64,000 nucleotides of DNA from Margaritifera margaritifera. Lineage: Eukaryota > Mollusca > Bivalvia > Unionida > Margaritiferidae. The stretch lies in NCBI GenBank assembly GCA_029931535.1, contig JAQPZY010001240.1, positions 672,001 to 736,000 on the forward strand, given 5' to 3'. The notes below the pieces were generated by a model. That model worked only from the letters and a program-made list of their open reading frames with translations. It was not told the DNA's origin and searched no databases. Both the position numbers and the translations under genes were made by a program. This document shows positions 34,980-49,548 of this stretch, piece after piece (position 1 is the first letter of the stretch; the number at the start of each line of letters is the position of its first letter).

Positions 34980-35180
34980 TAACTTTTTTTGACTCCGGGG
35001 TCCAAGGTCACTCACAAATTTCACCTCTGTTCGCGTGAGTTCGAGTCTCGGTATGTGAGAAAGCTTGCTAGTAGCTTCCCTTAGGTCGGTGGTTCTTCAC
35101 AGGTTCATCGTCCACCAAAATATACTGACCGCCACGTATAGCCTATCATGTGCTGAAAATTGGCGCTCAACCCAACAAAA
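34980..35180 (+). mobile_element. SINE-B, plus strand, unit 3
   Basis: Box B-like GAGTTCGAGTCTCGG at about 35037, then GAGAAAGCTTGCTAGTAG, CGGTGGTTCTTCAC, and a tail CGCTCAACCCAACAAAACC. Orthologous to 20990. Confidence 0.7.
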
Positions 35181-36888
<1,708 letters not shown>

Positions 36889-37110
36889 GAAAAGCAAGCA
36901 ACTCAAAATAGATTTGAACTAGAGTCCTGACATCTCTACACCTCTACACGTATCAAGGGACAAATGCAAATCACTTAAACTTTTCAAAATGGGCGAGGAA
37001 ACCAGCCACAAGATGTAATAGATCTGATAACAGGGGATCTAAACAAACGCGTTCCTTCAAAAAGCAAAGGTGTTCCCCCATCCCAAACTTTCTTCAAAAT
37101 TCTGTTGATA

Positions 37111-37113
<3 letters not shown>

Positions 37114-37177
<64 letters not shown>
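37114..37177. repeat. (AT)n microsatellite before type II, unit 3
   Basis: Same site as 10270 and 23138. Confidence 0.97.
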
Positions 37178-37179
<2 letters not shown>

Positions 37180-37955
37180 CCCACAATACAGATTGAGGGG
37201 GAGGGGGATTCAAACTTCAGACAAACCTTTTTAACATTCGAAGAAGAGGGGGGCACCTCATAGGCCTGCTAATCTCTCTTAGCTAGATGTCAGGAGGTGT
37301 CCACACAAATAAAATACTAGCGTATATAGGCAAAAAAGGAAACTTGATATCCTTAAACAGTATTAAAATTAAGCTGGCAAGGTTCTGTTCTTGGTTTAAT
37401 TGTTCAGTTCAAAGTGTTTTACCGACACATCTCCCTCTCTTTTTCTCTCTTAAAAATGTAACTATATGCGAAACCCTTATGTCATATTATGACGGCATGC
37501 TAATCATTAAACATGCACTTTTCAAACAAACAATACGCCTTATGTAATCTCCTCATGTTTGTAGGTAATCTACTCGTGTTTCTAGATGTCGATGTCCGAT
37601 ACTACTTGAAAAAAATAAATAACGTATACGCCCAAGCTACTTCTTAATAAAGTTGTTGGCTATCAGCCTACAGAACCGCAAATAATCTTTTTCGGTGCAC
37701 GCTTGAATATAGGAATTCACGCGGCGCAGGACGCATCACAATGGATTTTGTCTTGCCAGTATATTAATACAATCCCCCTGAGTCGATATTCAATACTAAA
37801 ATGTAAACATTTTCTCTACACACCTTATACGGTTAATGACTATGCAACTTGTCTTTTCCAGGTGCGTACAGTACACCCGTAAGTGGACCAAGCCCAGTAA
37901 ATAAGCAATCAAAAGCTACCCGCTTGGCAGCAAAAGTGTGTCGAGACGATCGTTT
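37178..37955 (+). other. Upstream region of type II gene, unit 3
   Basis: Aligns with 10337-11124. CATATTATGACGGCATGCTAATC near 37484. No gene. Confidence 0.5.
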
Positions 37956-38939
37956 TATAAAAGGCCGGTGATGTTAACTTTCTATATATTGTCAGCTACA
38001 CTATTCAGATTCCAAGGACAAGTACGCTACAGTGACTTATTATAATTGAAAAATAATGAAGTGTTATAACTTTCGACAAGTCAATAATTAAAAAGGACCA
38101 ATACTATATTTCTCACTTATTACTTTTTATGAACTCATCTTACATGAGGCAGAGTCAGTTTCCATAACAGAATTGACATGTTCATATTAAACACGGAATA
38201 GTTTTATAAATTTTTGGTCTGTCGTACATTTCTTTGTAGTATTCAGTAAGTTATGATTACATTCCAATTTTGTCGTATATGAGGCGCTCCGTTTTATCTA
38301 TCTGTACCCTGGACTGTGAACATTCTGCCAAACATATTGTAATTCTTTTTTCTCTTCTTGTCATGGAATAAGTTTCACTTGTGCATGTAATAAATTTTAT
38401 TTTTTACACCAGTTGTTATCTACATAGATTAAACTTCCTTATATCACATTACTGCAGGTTTAAATATGGAAAAGCTTTGTACTGAAGTAAAGTGACAGCT
38501 GCTTTATGTACACCAGCTTGAGATGAAACTACGGTTATTTATATATGCAGCAGATCAAACTACGGTTATTTATATATGCTTGAGATCAAACTACGGTTAT
38601 TTATATATGCAGCAGATCAAACTACGGTTATTTATATATGCAGCAGATCAAACTACGGTTATTTATATATGCAGCAGATCAAACTACGGTTATTTATATG
38701 TGCAGCAGATCAAAGTACCACTATTTATATATGCAGCAGATCAAACTGCGCTTATTTACATATGAAGCAGATCAAACTGCGGTTATTTATATATGAGGCA
38801 GATTTGTTAAGATTCTTCTTAGAAACCTCGAACGATACTACGATTAAGTATTACAATGATTGATATTATTTTATCAAAATTTCGTTAATTTCTAATCATC
38901 TTTACTCGATGTGTTTGTTGTTCTTTTCATTTTTTTCAG
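37956..38939 (+). other. Type II promoter, first exon and intron, unit 3
   Basis: TATAAAAG at 37956-37963. The donor site reads TGAAGTG instead of GTAAGTG near 38056. Acceptor TTTTTTCAG at 38939. The intron carries the 31-bp minisatellite. The following exon starts GAAGAGAAAAGTACC. Confidence 0.5.
38516..38802. repeat. 31-bp minisatellite, about 9 copies
   Basis: Mostly the GCAGCAGATC variant, unlike units 1 and 2 where GCTTGAGATT dominates. Because 31 is not a multiple of 3, the long frames over it (80-95 aa) are repeat translation. Confidence 0.95.
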
Positions 38940-38974
38940 GAAGAGAAAAGTACCATACGTTCATCATTGTAAAG

Positions 38975-40002
38975 TAATGAGTTTACTACAGATTAATTTG
39001 TGTTCCATTTATCGTCATTCATATCCTGTCTTTCCAATGATGTCAACATGCATGTATTTAAGTTTAAATGTGCTCGTATTCCACTGGAGTATTGACTGTG
39101 ATATTGGTGTCAATCTGAGTTAAATTGCAATTACTGTGAAAAAAAATTATATCGTCCATGGCTGATGTACACGCATGCAAAGTGAGATACTAATATTTTA
39201 CCTCATATATTGTGTATTGCAACCTGAGTGTAATAAAGAATTTGTCATTAACTTGATTTAAGAACATTGTCTTTACGGAATTTTTACATTTTTGAAAACA
39301 TGTTATGAAGTCAGATGATCGCAAAGATTGAAAGTCAGTATTGTAATAATATAAAACAGTATATAATAAGCATTTATAGCGAAGACATATTACTGTATAC
39401 TTTCAAAAACAAAAGATGTAAATGTTGGTGTTGATTGAAGGGGGTTGGGGTGTGGGGGACGTGTAAGTTAAGGACTATTAACTTCAGCTCAGGTGGTATA
39501 TATGTAGTAACTAAATAAGTACCAGATATATATCAGATTAGTGTGAGTATATAAATAGTGGTGAAACAAATCTCTTTGTTGCTATTATATACAGTTGGAC
39601 CATCTAAAAGTCTCATCGTTGACATTAAACGATTGTAAGGAGTTGCCAATAAATAACAAATTGTACATCGATATTATGGAACAAAGTTGCTATTGTCCAG
39701 TTTCTGATAGCAACTAGTTTGTACAGTCTAAGAGAAAATGCTTTGCGGTTTCTGGTTTCCTGCATGAACACCTATTGCTAAATGACAAGTGATTTTTGAA
39801 AAGATTGTCGTTTAGTAAGCTACAACCTAGTCGAAGTTCTGTGTGCATAATTTGTGCTAATGTTACATCTTAATAGTAATAGAATGGGACATTTTTCAGA
39901 TTGCTATTTAAGTTTGATTTAAAAGAGTATAAAAAGGGTTGTTCCGAATTTCAAATGGGAGAAGATTCCATTGCGCAACAGACCTTGGAAGCGTGAATTT
40001 TT
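38975..40002 (+). other. About 1-kb segment inserted ahead of the type II CDS, units 3 and 4
   Basis: No counterpart in type I genes. Near-identical at 58706-59730. It holds a TATA-like TATAAAAA at 39928-39935, about 75 bases before the truncated coding region, and an acceptor-like TTTTTCAG near 39900. It could be an insertion that supplied a new promoter, or a separate exon region. I recognise no element ends. Confidence 0.5.
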
Positions 40003-40692
40003 GGTCGTCTTAAACATTATCAACGATGATTGGTCCCAAACCAACATCGTCAGTGGAATCTTCATTGTAGTGGTGTTATGTATTCTCAAAGAAGTTTCGA
40101 ATTTCCAGTCCAAACGATCAAAACACTCGAAGGGAAAATGAGAAGGCTCCAGCTGACCGATTTTGAACTATAACCTTCTGTCAACGAGTGAAGATGATAT
40201 CAATGATGTATTTTTAGGCGATGCACGAAGCGTTCATGGACAATCTAAGATCCAATGTTTCTGCTTTCCTAGTGAGCGCAACAAGCTACGAAAAAATGAA
40301 AAAGTACAAGCTAGAGAAAATTGCCTACAGAGCCATAATCTGTTATGAATTGTGTCGTGAGGAAGTATCATTTTCGGAAGGAGATTACGAATCAATGGAT
40401 CCACTTCGATCTAAAAAATGTTTGTCAGATGTATGAAAATATAGATCCAACTGTCTTTATTTGTGAATATTTAGATGATATATGTGTCAAATATGCACGA
40501 GAGTTTATGGTCGTGCATCGTGTGAGTCGTGTTGTACGAAAGTGTGGGCAGTACAAGGACTTGATGTTGTTATCAGAAGGAGAATATGAAGCATACAGTT
40601 ACTACAAGGGGGTGCTTTTCGAAACAATAGATTCAATCTGCCAGTTCAGTGTTGTTGACAAAGCAAACGCCTCACTGGTTTTTAATGATTAA
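40003..40692 (+). pseudogene. NdvB-like glycosyltransferase, type II pseudogene, unit 3
   Basis: Begins at codon 22 or so (VVLNIIND), so the start codon and first membrane segment are missing. Small deletions around 40087-40130 remove the second segment region and shift frame, and a one-base insertion near 40410 (GATCTAAAAAA) shifts it again. After SYY the sequence jumps from residue 231 to residue 511 (YKGVLFETI), removing DxD, GFFGKG, SHD and RERRW. It ends at SICQF followed by an unrelated tail (SVVDKANASLVFND). The start, frameshifts and tail are shared with 59731-60834, so the gene was already dead before that duplication. Confidence 0.88.
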
Positions 40693-43145
40693 AATCATTT
40701 AAATACAAGTTGTCCAAGAGCTGACCAGAACAAAACATTAACTTCAAATAACTCAGGTCACAAAACTAGACACTGACAATAATAAAATGAATTATAAACA
40801 TCAGGGCCATGGAAATGCCATAATCGTGAACTAAATGGAATTTTATTCTTCTTTAGGCGACAGGGCATTCTTTTTTCTGATAAATGATCATGCGCCGAGA
40901 TGGACATTCAATTTTACATTCCCTTGAAATCTGCCTCTCGAGCGGTTGTCAGTGGTGTTGCAGCTGTAAATGTCACAACTTGTGACAATTACTGTTGAGC
41001 AAGTACAGTTTCAACGGTAAATGTCATACTGTTTCTTTGAGTAAAGTGTTTGTCATCATGTCAGTTCCTTGTATGTTCGTCCGGTTTTGCTTTGTTTTTT
41101 AGCACACGTGTATGTGCATGCGTCCGTCTGTCCGTCTTTCTCCATCACAAGGATGATTGGCAAATATTTTTTCTATATAACTACCTACATATCCATCAAT
41201 CCACCAATCTATGGAACTATCTATCTATGTATCTGTCTATTTGTCTATCTGTCTGTCTGTTGTCTTTGAATAGCAGACATTTTCCAGAATCTTATTAAGT
41301 ATAGTGACAAGCATGCAAGTAGTACGGCGTAGTAATGGGCCAAAAAGTCCTACTTGCGACTATATTGGCAAAATCAGTGTATACGTTATTCACAAACTGT
41401 CAAAAGTGATTATAAAATATTAATTGCTTTAGAGAAATGGTAATGTTAGTGTGAAATCTTATCTATACATAACCTAAGCGTATTAAGAGCAATAACTCAG
41501 GACAAGCGGACAAACAAAAATCATTTCTTTGTTTCAGCTACGAAGAGCGGCAATCTTTAAAATTTTGTCTTTGGGTTTTCGACTCTTTCTTCAATTTCAT
41601 CTGTGGCATTTACATACATTTGTGATATTTATTGGGTCTGTATTGCACACTGCAACAAGTAAAATAGCTGTACTGCCAGTAAGACTCACAATTTCTAATT
41701 GTGACATTGACCAGTGTTTGTGACATTTACCGGCATTAATATCACCAGTAAATGTCACACTGTGCTGCAGGAAGTTACAGTCTTCAAAGTGTTGAAGTGT
41801 CGTTAAGCACCAGAACAAATACAGTAAATAGCAGTGGTCAGGAAACTTCTCATATCAACAATACAAAGCAGGGATTATAGTAGTGATTAAACTAAAAGCA
41901 ATATCTTGAAGAGGAAAATGGTGTAACTGGAACACTGGGCTTAATGGGACAGTTTTAATATTTTTTTCCAGCAACAAAGAACCTAAAATCATTTCTTTGG
42001 ACTAAGATCATATAAAACTAAACTAGAATTTAGTTTCGACAGACCAATAAAGTCTCGCCTCGCTATCTAAAGAAGAAAACGATAATGACAAAATAATTAT
42101 GTGGCATTTTATGGGGGACATAAATGAGTCGGAGTATAATTAGAAGGAAATGCTGCAACCCTGTTTAAATTGAATATATATTTCATGTATTTCTTTTGCA
42201 TGTAAATTTTAAAATAACTACATATTTTAATGCAAATAGAGCATTCAATAAAATCTAGGTACTTTCATCCGCTCATGCTGCAACCTATATTGATTTATGT
42301 AAACAAAAATAGTGTGAGGGTTACAAATTCAAATAACACATATTATGAGCCATCATATATGAAGTCGAGTTAAAATTTCTGTGAAAATACGATCTTAAAC
42401 AATTGTGCATCTATATCGAAAATGTGTTCAATGTGAGTAGAATTTGCTTGAAATGCAATCACACTGTTATGTGTACAAATGATGCCCGAAAAAATTGCTG
42501 CCATGATGTTTCTTCAGTTTCTACTCGAAATAATTACTCAAAATGATCCCATTGATCGCATGACGAGAAATTGATGTCATGTTGTGAAAATGTTCTCCTT
42601 CATTAAGCCATTGAAATCTTGCTTACTCACGTCGTGGGCGTATAGCATTCTTTAAGAGTTAAAAAAAAAATGCCCACCTGTCCCATTTCTGTCCCACTTA
42701 CTCGAATGTATTGGGGTTACTGGGACACAACTGGCTTCAAACTTGAAAATTACCTTCCATGTTTGTTTTAGGAAAAAGCAGGGCATAATCATTATCTCCT
42801 AAAATTATACAAACAGTGATGATACGACGTGTTCCGTCCGTCCGTCTGTGAAACCGTGCATCCGTTTCAAGTCGCATAACTTCATGATTTAACGCGTCAC
42901 ATCCATCTGTCTGTACTAGTTTGCATGTCATTACGTGCTAGTGCATATTTGTACAAAATGGCAGGACCTGCATGCTATTTAGAGAGACATGTTCATGATT
43001 TTTATTGAGATGAGGGTATTTATGTAGGGTAGATGCATATGATAAGGAGGTGGAAGGGTTGTGGGTGGGCGGCTATAGGTAAAAAAAAAACAACCCCAAA
43101 AAACCAAGCTCGAGCTAAAACGCTACATATATGAATTTTCGAATG

Positions 43146-43177
<32 letters not shown>

Positions 43178-43380
43178 ACTACTACTACTACTAATAAGAA
43201 TAATAATTTCACGAGCAGTAAAGCAGCAGCAATCTAACAACAAAAACACGAGGCCCATATAGCTTATTGTATCATCTGACTGATATAAACCTTTATTAAG
43301 ATATAAAATTGGCTGTCTTTGTGTTGGATATGTGCGTTCAGCTGACACTTTTATATTTTGTTCTTCTTTTCTTTTTGACA
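40693..43380. other. Downstream region of type II pseudogene, unit 3
   Basis: It holds the hairpin at 41720-41758, a SINE-A tail remnant near 41800, and a (CTAT/CTGT)n run near 41218-41262. It is paralogous to 5300-7480 at lower similarity, including the KAGHNHY frame near 42775. ACA and CTA runs lie at 43143-43195. No gene supported. Confidence 0.5.
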
Positions 43381-43635
43381 AAGAAGGTAAGAAATGCTTC
43401 AGCATTGATTTCTCATCTGTGACGGTGGTTTCGAATGTAAGTTTTAGCACAGTATGATAATCAATACAAGAAAGTGCACACCTTTCAACAACTTCAATCG
43501 GATGATCAACCTCTTTGTAAATGCGGGGAACACTACGGTCGTTATTAGGGACTAATTTGGATTCTATCCAAATGATGGCTATATGGCTCAGATATGAATT
43601 TAGTCCCTAGATGTAGCTGTACTGAAATATATTTA
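43381..43635 (+). pseudogene. KIV element, type II version, unit 3
   Basis: Clear but decayed match: FYPNDGYMAQI is preceded and followed by stops. A GGTAAG site at the start could be a splice donor in the other reading. Shared with 63595-63850. Confidence 0.4.
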
Positions 43636-43759
43636 AAGTTGCAAAATACCGGTAATGTAACATATTTTTTTAGATCACGAGAATTTGATATTGCAAGAGT
43701 AACACTTTAAACCTCTGTCTTGACTCTTCTCAATTCCCCATGTAAATGTGGTCATTAAT

Positions 43760-43760
43760 G

Positions 43761-43800
<40 letters not shown>

Positions 43801-43803
43801 TAG
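43760..43803. repeat. (GA)n/(GACA)n microsatellite
   Basis: GA then five GACA repeats, at the site matching 7903. Confidence 0.95.
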
Positions 43804-44085
43804 GATGTCATAACCCATGTTTCTCAAACATTTTTCATGAAATATCTCTTGAAATAAAAGATGTTTTCACCCATATTTCTCAAACATTTTGCATGAAATA
43901 TCTCTTGAAATATAAGATATTATAGCCCATGTCTACTAAACATTTTTCATGAAATATCTCTTGAAATATAAGATGTCATAACCCATGTTTCTCAAACATT
44001 TTTCATGAAATATCTCTTGAAATATAAGATATTATGGTCCGAGCCTACAAAACAATTTTCATCAAAATATCTCTTGAAATATAAG
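43804..44085. repeat. 56-bp minisatellite, five copies
   Basis: Units start at 43804, 43860, 43916, 43972 and 44028. Each contains ATGAAATATCTCTTGAAATA. About 1.5 related copies lie at 55005-55080 in unit 4. Confidence 0.95.
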
Positions 44086-45086
44086 AGTGTATACAAATTT
44101 AACGTCACGTTGATGCATTCTTCACAAAATTGATACCTTTTTAGGTGTACACGTTTGTTTTTAAATGTGTGTGGGTGAGGGTTGGACTCATATCTGCTGG
44201 CAAATCATGCAAAGGAAGATCTGCGTTAGTGCAGGTCACAGTTGGAAGGGCGTTAAACATGTTCAATACTGTAGTTATTAAAACCACTAATACATATTTA
44301 TCTTGTATCTGTTTTCGTGTGCACAACAAATATCATATTTGATTTCATATTTGATTTCTCTTGCCGATACGGCGCCTAATATATGCATTACATGTTTTAG
44401 AGTAACATACTCTATCAGACCCTCATCTTTCGCCATTTTTGAGGCTAAGCAAGATTTTATATGCGCGAATTCCATTTAATTTACAAGAGTTTCGTTGACG
44501 ACCTTTTTATTAAAAAAAAAGACCGTGAGGGAATTATCTACATAAAGTATAAGAAGGAACGCGATCTCATTTTCCCAGAAATCTGCGTTACGATACAAGA
44601 AAAGATTGATTAACTGATTAATTCAAATTTTTAATGATGAGAACGACGATGATGATTTTGATGGTGGATGTGTTGTTGTTATTGCCGGTTATGATGACGA
44701 CGATAACAACGATGACGACAAAGGCGATGTTGATCATGCTTGATCGTAGGGAATACAGCAAGCTCTAGGCCCATTAAACCTTACATATCACTGTTATAAT
44801 AGCAGTAACGTTTTCTTTCTTCCTTCCTGAAAATGATGTCCAAAAGAAACCGTAGGCAAATTACACAAAACGAATACACTTAGACACGTTGAATGCACAG
44901 AAACACCAAACTGGCTGGTCCTCAGGCTGCATGATAGACATGGTATTAAGTTATAACGTAGAACACCGTCGCCTAAGGCAGCTTCCAGGGTAAGATTGAT
45001 ACGGGTATCACTGAGGTTAGTAAAGCCTACAACATTCATGAAACTATACAAATATATACTACTTTTTCTACATACCTACATCTTTC

Positions 45087-45123
<37 letters not shown>

Positions 45124-46130
45124 CTAATTATACATCCATCCATCCATAGATACGTATGTACATACCTACCCTCACGAATGCTTGCTTATTTTCATAATTT
45201 CTGGCTTACTGATACCATAAGCTTGATAAATGGAATGAAAAATCAATAAGCCGTAAAAAACAAACAAAATACTGTCAAGTAATTGTTAGAAATCTGCGCG
45301 AATTTTTAAAATAAATATAATGAATTTTGAACATTAGTATTAAATCACCAAATATAACATCAAGGCAGTAACAGGAAGGGGTATACATTTTTTTTGTATA
45401 AATATTACAATTGTAGTAACTGGGCCTAAATTTATTTCATCAAGAATTACATTAACTTAAAAAAATGAAAATTATTTCAAATCTATATTCACTTTATCAG
45501 GAATGCAGATTTGAAGAATATCCGAGATGGGCAATTTAAAATCTAAATTAATATGAACTGAAACCAAATGAAGTGCGTGATAATTGTTATAGTTTAGATT
45601 TTGCCGGGGATTCCGACTCAGTGGTGCAGAATAAGTAAAGTGTCGAAAATGCCCCTGTACAAAAATGTAGTGTCAAGGTTTTTCACCCATTGCCGCCAAA
45701 ACTTACGTTGTAAGTGTGTCTTGTGGTAAACGTGTGTTATACAGCAAGACTGCCTTGATTTAATATATTATATACATTACTTAAAGTTTATTAAAACTCG
45801 TGTCAGGGATCTTATTCAAAACCAGTTGACGAAATACCACAAAACTTGCACTGAAGAAGCAAGATTACATTATTAAACTTACCATTTATGTAGTATTTTT
45901 GCAAGTATTTGTGACTTTTTCACAATACCTGTACTATTTTAGGCGAACTTTTATTAATTTACTATAAATACGGATTATTTTCAGTAAAAGTAAGGAATGT
46001 TTTAACAAAATATGTGTGATTACTCTGTTCCTATTGAGCGACGACTTGAAAACAATAGACGAACGAAGGAAATACAACATAGGTCATCATCTGGCAAGTC
46101 TCACAAATATAAATGTGTGCGTCCGTGTTA

Positions 46131-46133
<3 letters not shown>
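44086..46133. other. Spacer, unit 3
   Basis: A SINE-tail-like segment (GTCACAGTTGGAAGGGCGTT) lies near 44226. There is a GATGATGA-rich run at 44635-44730 and a (CT)n run at 45091-45121. Part (from about 45870) matches 13500-13680. No gene. Confidence 0.5.

Positions 46134-46181
<48 letters not shown>
46134..46181. repeat. (GA)n microsatellite
   Basis: At the site matching 13706 and 26434, but without the adjacent AT tract. Confidence 0.95.
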
Positions 46182-46429
46182 CTGTATGTCCGTGGTACTA
46201 CCAACATAAACTCCTCAAGCAGTATCTATCAGTGTGTGTATCTGTGCGTGCGTATTGAATTATTTACATTAACGTGAATACTACTTTCGCGAGTCAAGTA
46301 ATCTTGTATCAATTTCAGAAATGTTCATGGTCATTACAGTTGTCTAATCATAGCACTAAAGATAGATCCCAATTTCCCATGAACATTAGCCAATACAAAA
46401 TGAATACATTTGGATACCTATAGTTAATG

Positions 46430-47360
46430 AAAACATTACCAACATATACCATGCAAACTGTACTGTCTTACACTAATGAAAAGATTACCAACATATACCA
46501 TGTACACTGTTTTGTCTACACGAATGAAAAGAATATCAACATATAAGATATAAACTGTACTGTCTTTACACTAATGAAAAGATTAGCAGCATATACCATA
46601 TAAACAGTACTTACTTTCACTTATGAAAAAATTACCAACATATAAGAATATATACAATATTCCCTTTCACTAATGAAAAGATAACCAACATATAACATAT
46701 AAACTGTACTGTCTTACACTAATGAAAAGATTACCAACATATGCCATGTACAATGTTTTGTCTAAACGAATGAAAAGATTACCAACATATACGATATAAA
46801 CTGTACTGTCTTAAACTAATGAAAAGATTGCCAACATATACCATGTACACTGTAATGTCTTACACTAATGAAAAGATTGCCAACATATACCATGTACACT
46901 GTAATGTATTACACTAATGAAAAAATTGCCAACATATACCATGTACACTGTACTGTATTACACTAATGAAAAGATTGCCGACATATATCATGTACACTGT
47001 ACTGTATTACACTAATGAAAAGATTGCCAACATATACCATGTACAGTGTATTGTATTACACTAATGAAAAGATTGCCAACATATACCATGTAGACTATAC
47101 TGTGTTACACTAGTGAAAAGATTACCAACATATACCATGTACACTGTACTGTATTACACTAATGAAAAGATTACCACATATACCATGTAGACTATACTGT
47201 GTTACACTAATGAAAAGATTACCAACATATACCATGTACACTGTACAGGGTTACAATAATGAAAAGATTGCCAACATATACCATGTACACTTTACTGTAT
47301 TACACTAATGAAAAGATTGCCAACATATACCATATAAATTGTACTATCTTACACTAATGT
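46430..47360. repeat. 49-bp minisatellite, about 19 copies
   Basis: The unit starts TAATGAAAAGATTRCCAACA and continues with ATACCATGTACACTGTA and TTACAC. Starts at 46866 and 46915 give the period. Units 1 and 2 hold one copy of this sequence (near 14050 and 26890), so the expansion is private to this lineage. Confidence 0.95.
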
Positions 47361-47514
47361 CCAAGTTTAGGATAGTTAAGATTTTGTAATTAGTGCGTTT
47401 AAAATAGATCCAGATCACACATATTATATCGGATACATTTGTTTATCAAAAGTGAATGAAACATCAGGACATACATAAACGGTATTGACTGTACTCTCTG
47501 ACACTTTGATGACA

Positions 47515-47584
47515 TTATTATTATTGTTAATATTATCATTAATATTATTATTATTATTATTAATTATTATTATTAGTATTATTA

Positions 47585-47627
<43 letters not shown>
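47515..47627. repeat. (ATT)n microsatellite
   Basis: ATT repeats with interruptions, same place as the shorter run at 14248. Predicted Asn/Ile frames are repeat translation. Confidence 0.95.
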
Positions 47628-48756
47628 GATGTAATTGTTACACAAATATTAAAATATATTATATCTGAAGAAGACAATCATGATTATAATACCAACGACG
47701 ACAACGATGATGATGATATTTGGGACATTTCCAATAATATTATGGTTCCTTTTGCAGACAAAAGGTGAGTTCAAGCAACATATGAAGATTAGAAGATTGT
47801 TTAACTATCGTGTATCATTAACATTGAATCTATAAACATAATACCCAACACCTATTCCTACTAATCATGTTTAAAAACAAGTTTTAATTAAAGTATATAA
47901 TTGGAAATAAGCTTGATTCCTCTGCAAGAAAAAGAAATAGAATGATGACAACACTTTGAAAACAAGTCATAATTCATAAAAGGAGCAGGCCCATACATAT
48001 GTATATATGTTCTAGATAGATAGTAGCTATGAAGTGGTGGTTAGAGTTAAATTCAACTTGAGATTTTACAACAGAGGATAAGAAAAAGGATCAGAAAAGT
48101 ATTGCACTATCATTGAACGATAAATAGTTTTAAAATAGACGCATCTTTTCACAGACAATCAGAACATCGAACAAATTATCTGATGAAATGTTAAAATATT
48201 TCTTACGTTTGTGAAATTCCTTGTGTGTAACATATCAGCCATGGACATTGCAAAATTGAACATCATATTTTACAGGATTGATGAAGTCATGCAGTTTGAA
48301 AATCGGATACATACTACTTGAAAGGCTGTAGTGAAAAAAAAATACATAGAAATTTGTAAATATGTATAAATATATATGTCATATTATGGCGACATGCTAA
48401 TCTATTAACACCCGCTTTTCATAATAAACATTACGCCTTTTGAAATCTATTGAACTTTATATGTGTCGATATCCGATGCTATTCGATAAATGAGCTTGCC
48501 ATCGGTCGTGACAACAACAAATCTTACTTGCGATGCACGTCTTAACGTAGGAATTTATGCCCCGCGGTGCGCATCTCAACAACTACTATCACCATTCAAT
48601 CCCACTGGGTTAATGTTTCAATACTAAATATATTCGTTTTCGTCACACGCTCTGGTGAATATATATGAATAGAGCACGGACTTGGGTGGATGAAGCCCAG
48701 TGAAATGAGCAAACAACCACCCATTTGGCGATAATTGTGTATTGAGACGATATGTT
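47628..48756 (+). other. Upstream region of type I copy 5
   Basis: A single relic of the 40-bp minisatellite motif lies near 47795. The conserved CATATTATGGCGACATGCTAATC block lies at 48380. No TACA tract precedes this copy. No gene. Confidence 0.5.
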
Positions 48757-48764
48757 TATACAAG
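48757..48764 (+). promoter_or_regulatory. TATA-like box of type I copy 5
   Basis: TATACAAG followed by GCCCG, at the site of TATAAAAG in copies 1 and 3. One base departs from the consensus, so this promoter may be weaker or different. Confidence 0.45.
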
Positions 48765-48858
48765 GCCCGTGATTTTAACTCTCTATACATTATCAGCTAC
48801 TCTCCCCAGATTACAGAGACACGTCCGCTAGTTTGACTTATTATCACTGAAAAAATAA

Positions 48859-49484
48859 GTAAGTGTTTTAACTTTTGATAAGTCAATAATTAACAAAGAT
48901 AAATACTATATTTTTGTGTTCTTCTGTTTATTAACTCATCTTATATGAGGCAGAGTCATTTTCCGTAACAGAGTTGACATGTGCATATTAAGCATGGAAT
49001 AATTTCATTTACCATTCTATTATAATACATTGTTTGTAGTATTCATTAAGATTTGGTGTCATTTAAAGCTTTTCCTGGACTATGGAAGTTTCTGTCGAAA
49101 ATATTGTTGTTCTTCTTCTTATAATGAAATGCTTTTCACATGTATATGTAATACAGCTACTTTTTACATCGGCTGTTATCTATATAGGTAAAACATCGCA
49201 ACATGAGATGACTGAGATTTTAAATACGGACCAGTTTTGTACTGAAGTAAAGTGACGGCCGCATTACTGGTGTATGCCACTAATCAGACTTGATTCTTCT
49301 TAAAAACCGTGAAAAATGAACTTATTTTAAGAAAATTTTCTTGAAGGGATTCTTGATCTCAAACATGTCAGATATGCATAATGGTCGGAATCTAATCTTT
49401 GAGGAGAATAATTTTGTAACAATGGAAAAGAAACTTTAATGTGAGATTAAATGATTTCATAGTTTTTTTTCTTTTTTTTTACAG
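48859..49484 (+). other. 5' UTR intron of type I copy 5
   Basis: Donor GTAAGTG at 48859, acceptor with a long T run ending TTACAG at 49484. 626 bases, without the MITE. The ATG follows 65 bases downstream. Confidence 0.6.
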
Positions 49485-49548
49485 GATTGAAAAGAGAAAG
49501 TTGATATTACAACTCTAATCATCTGAAATCCAATTTGTTCGCGCTAGA

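Noticed and set aside
38523..38863. 80-95 aa frames with repeating YAADQTTVIYICSRSN-like units
   Set aside because: They come from the 31-bp minisatellite in an intron. The period is not a multiple of three, so each frame cycles through the other two.
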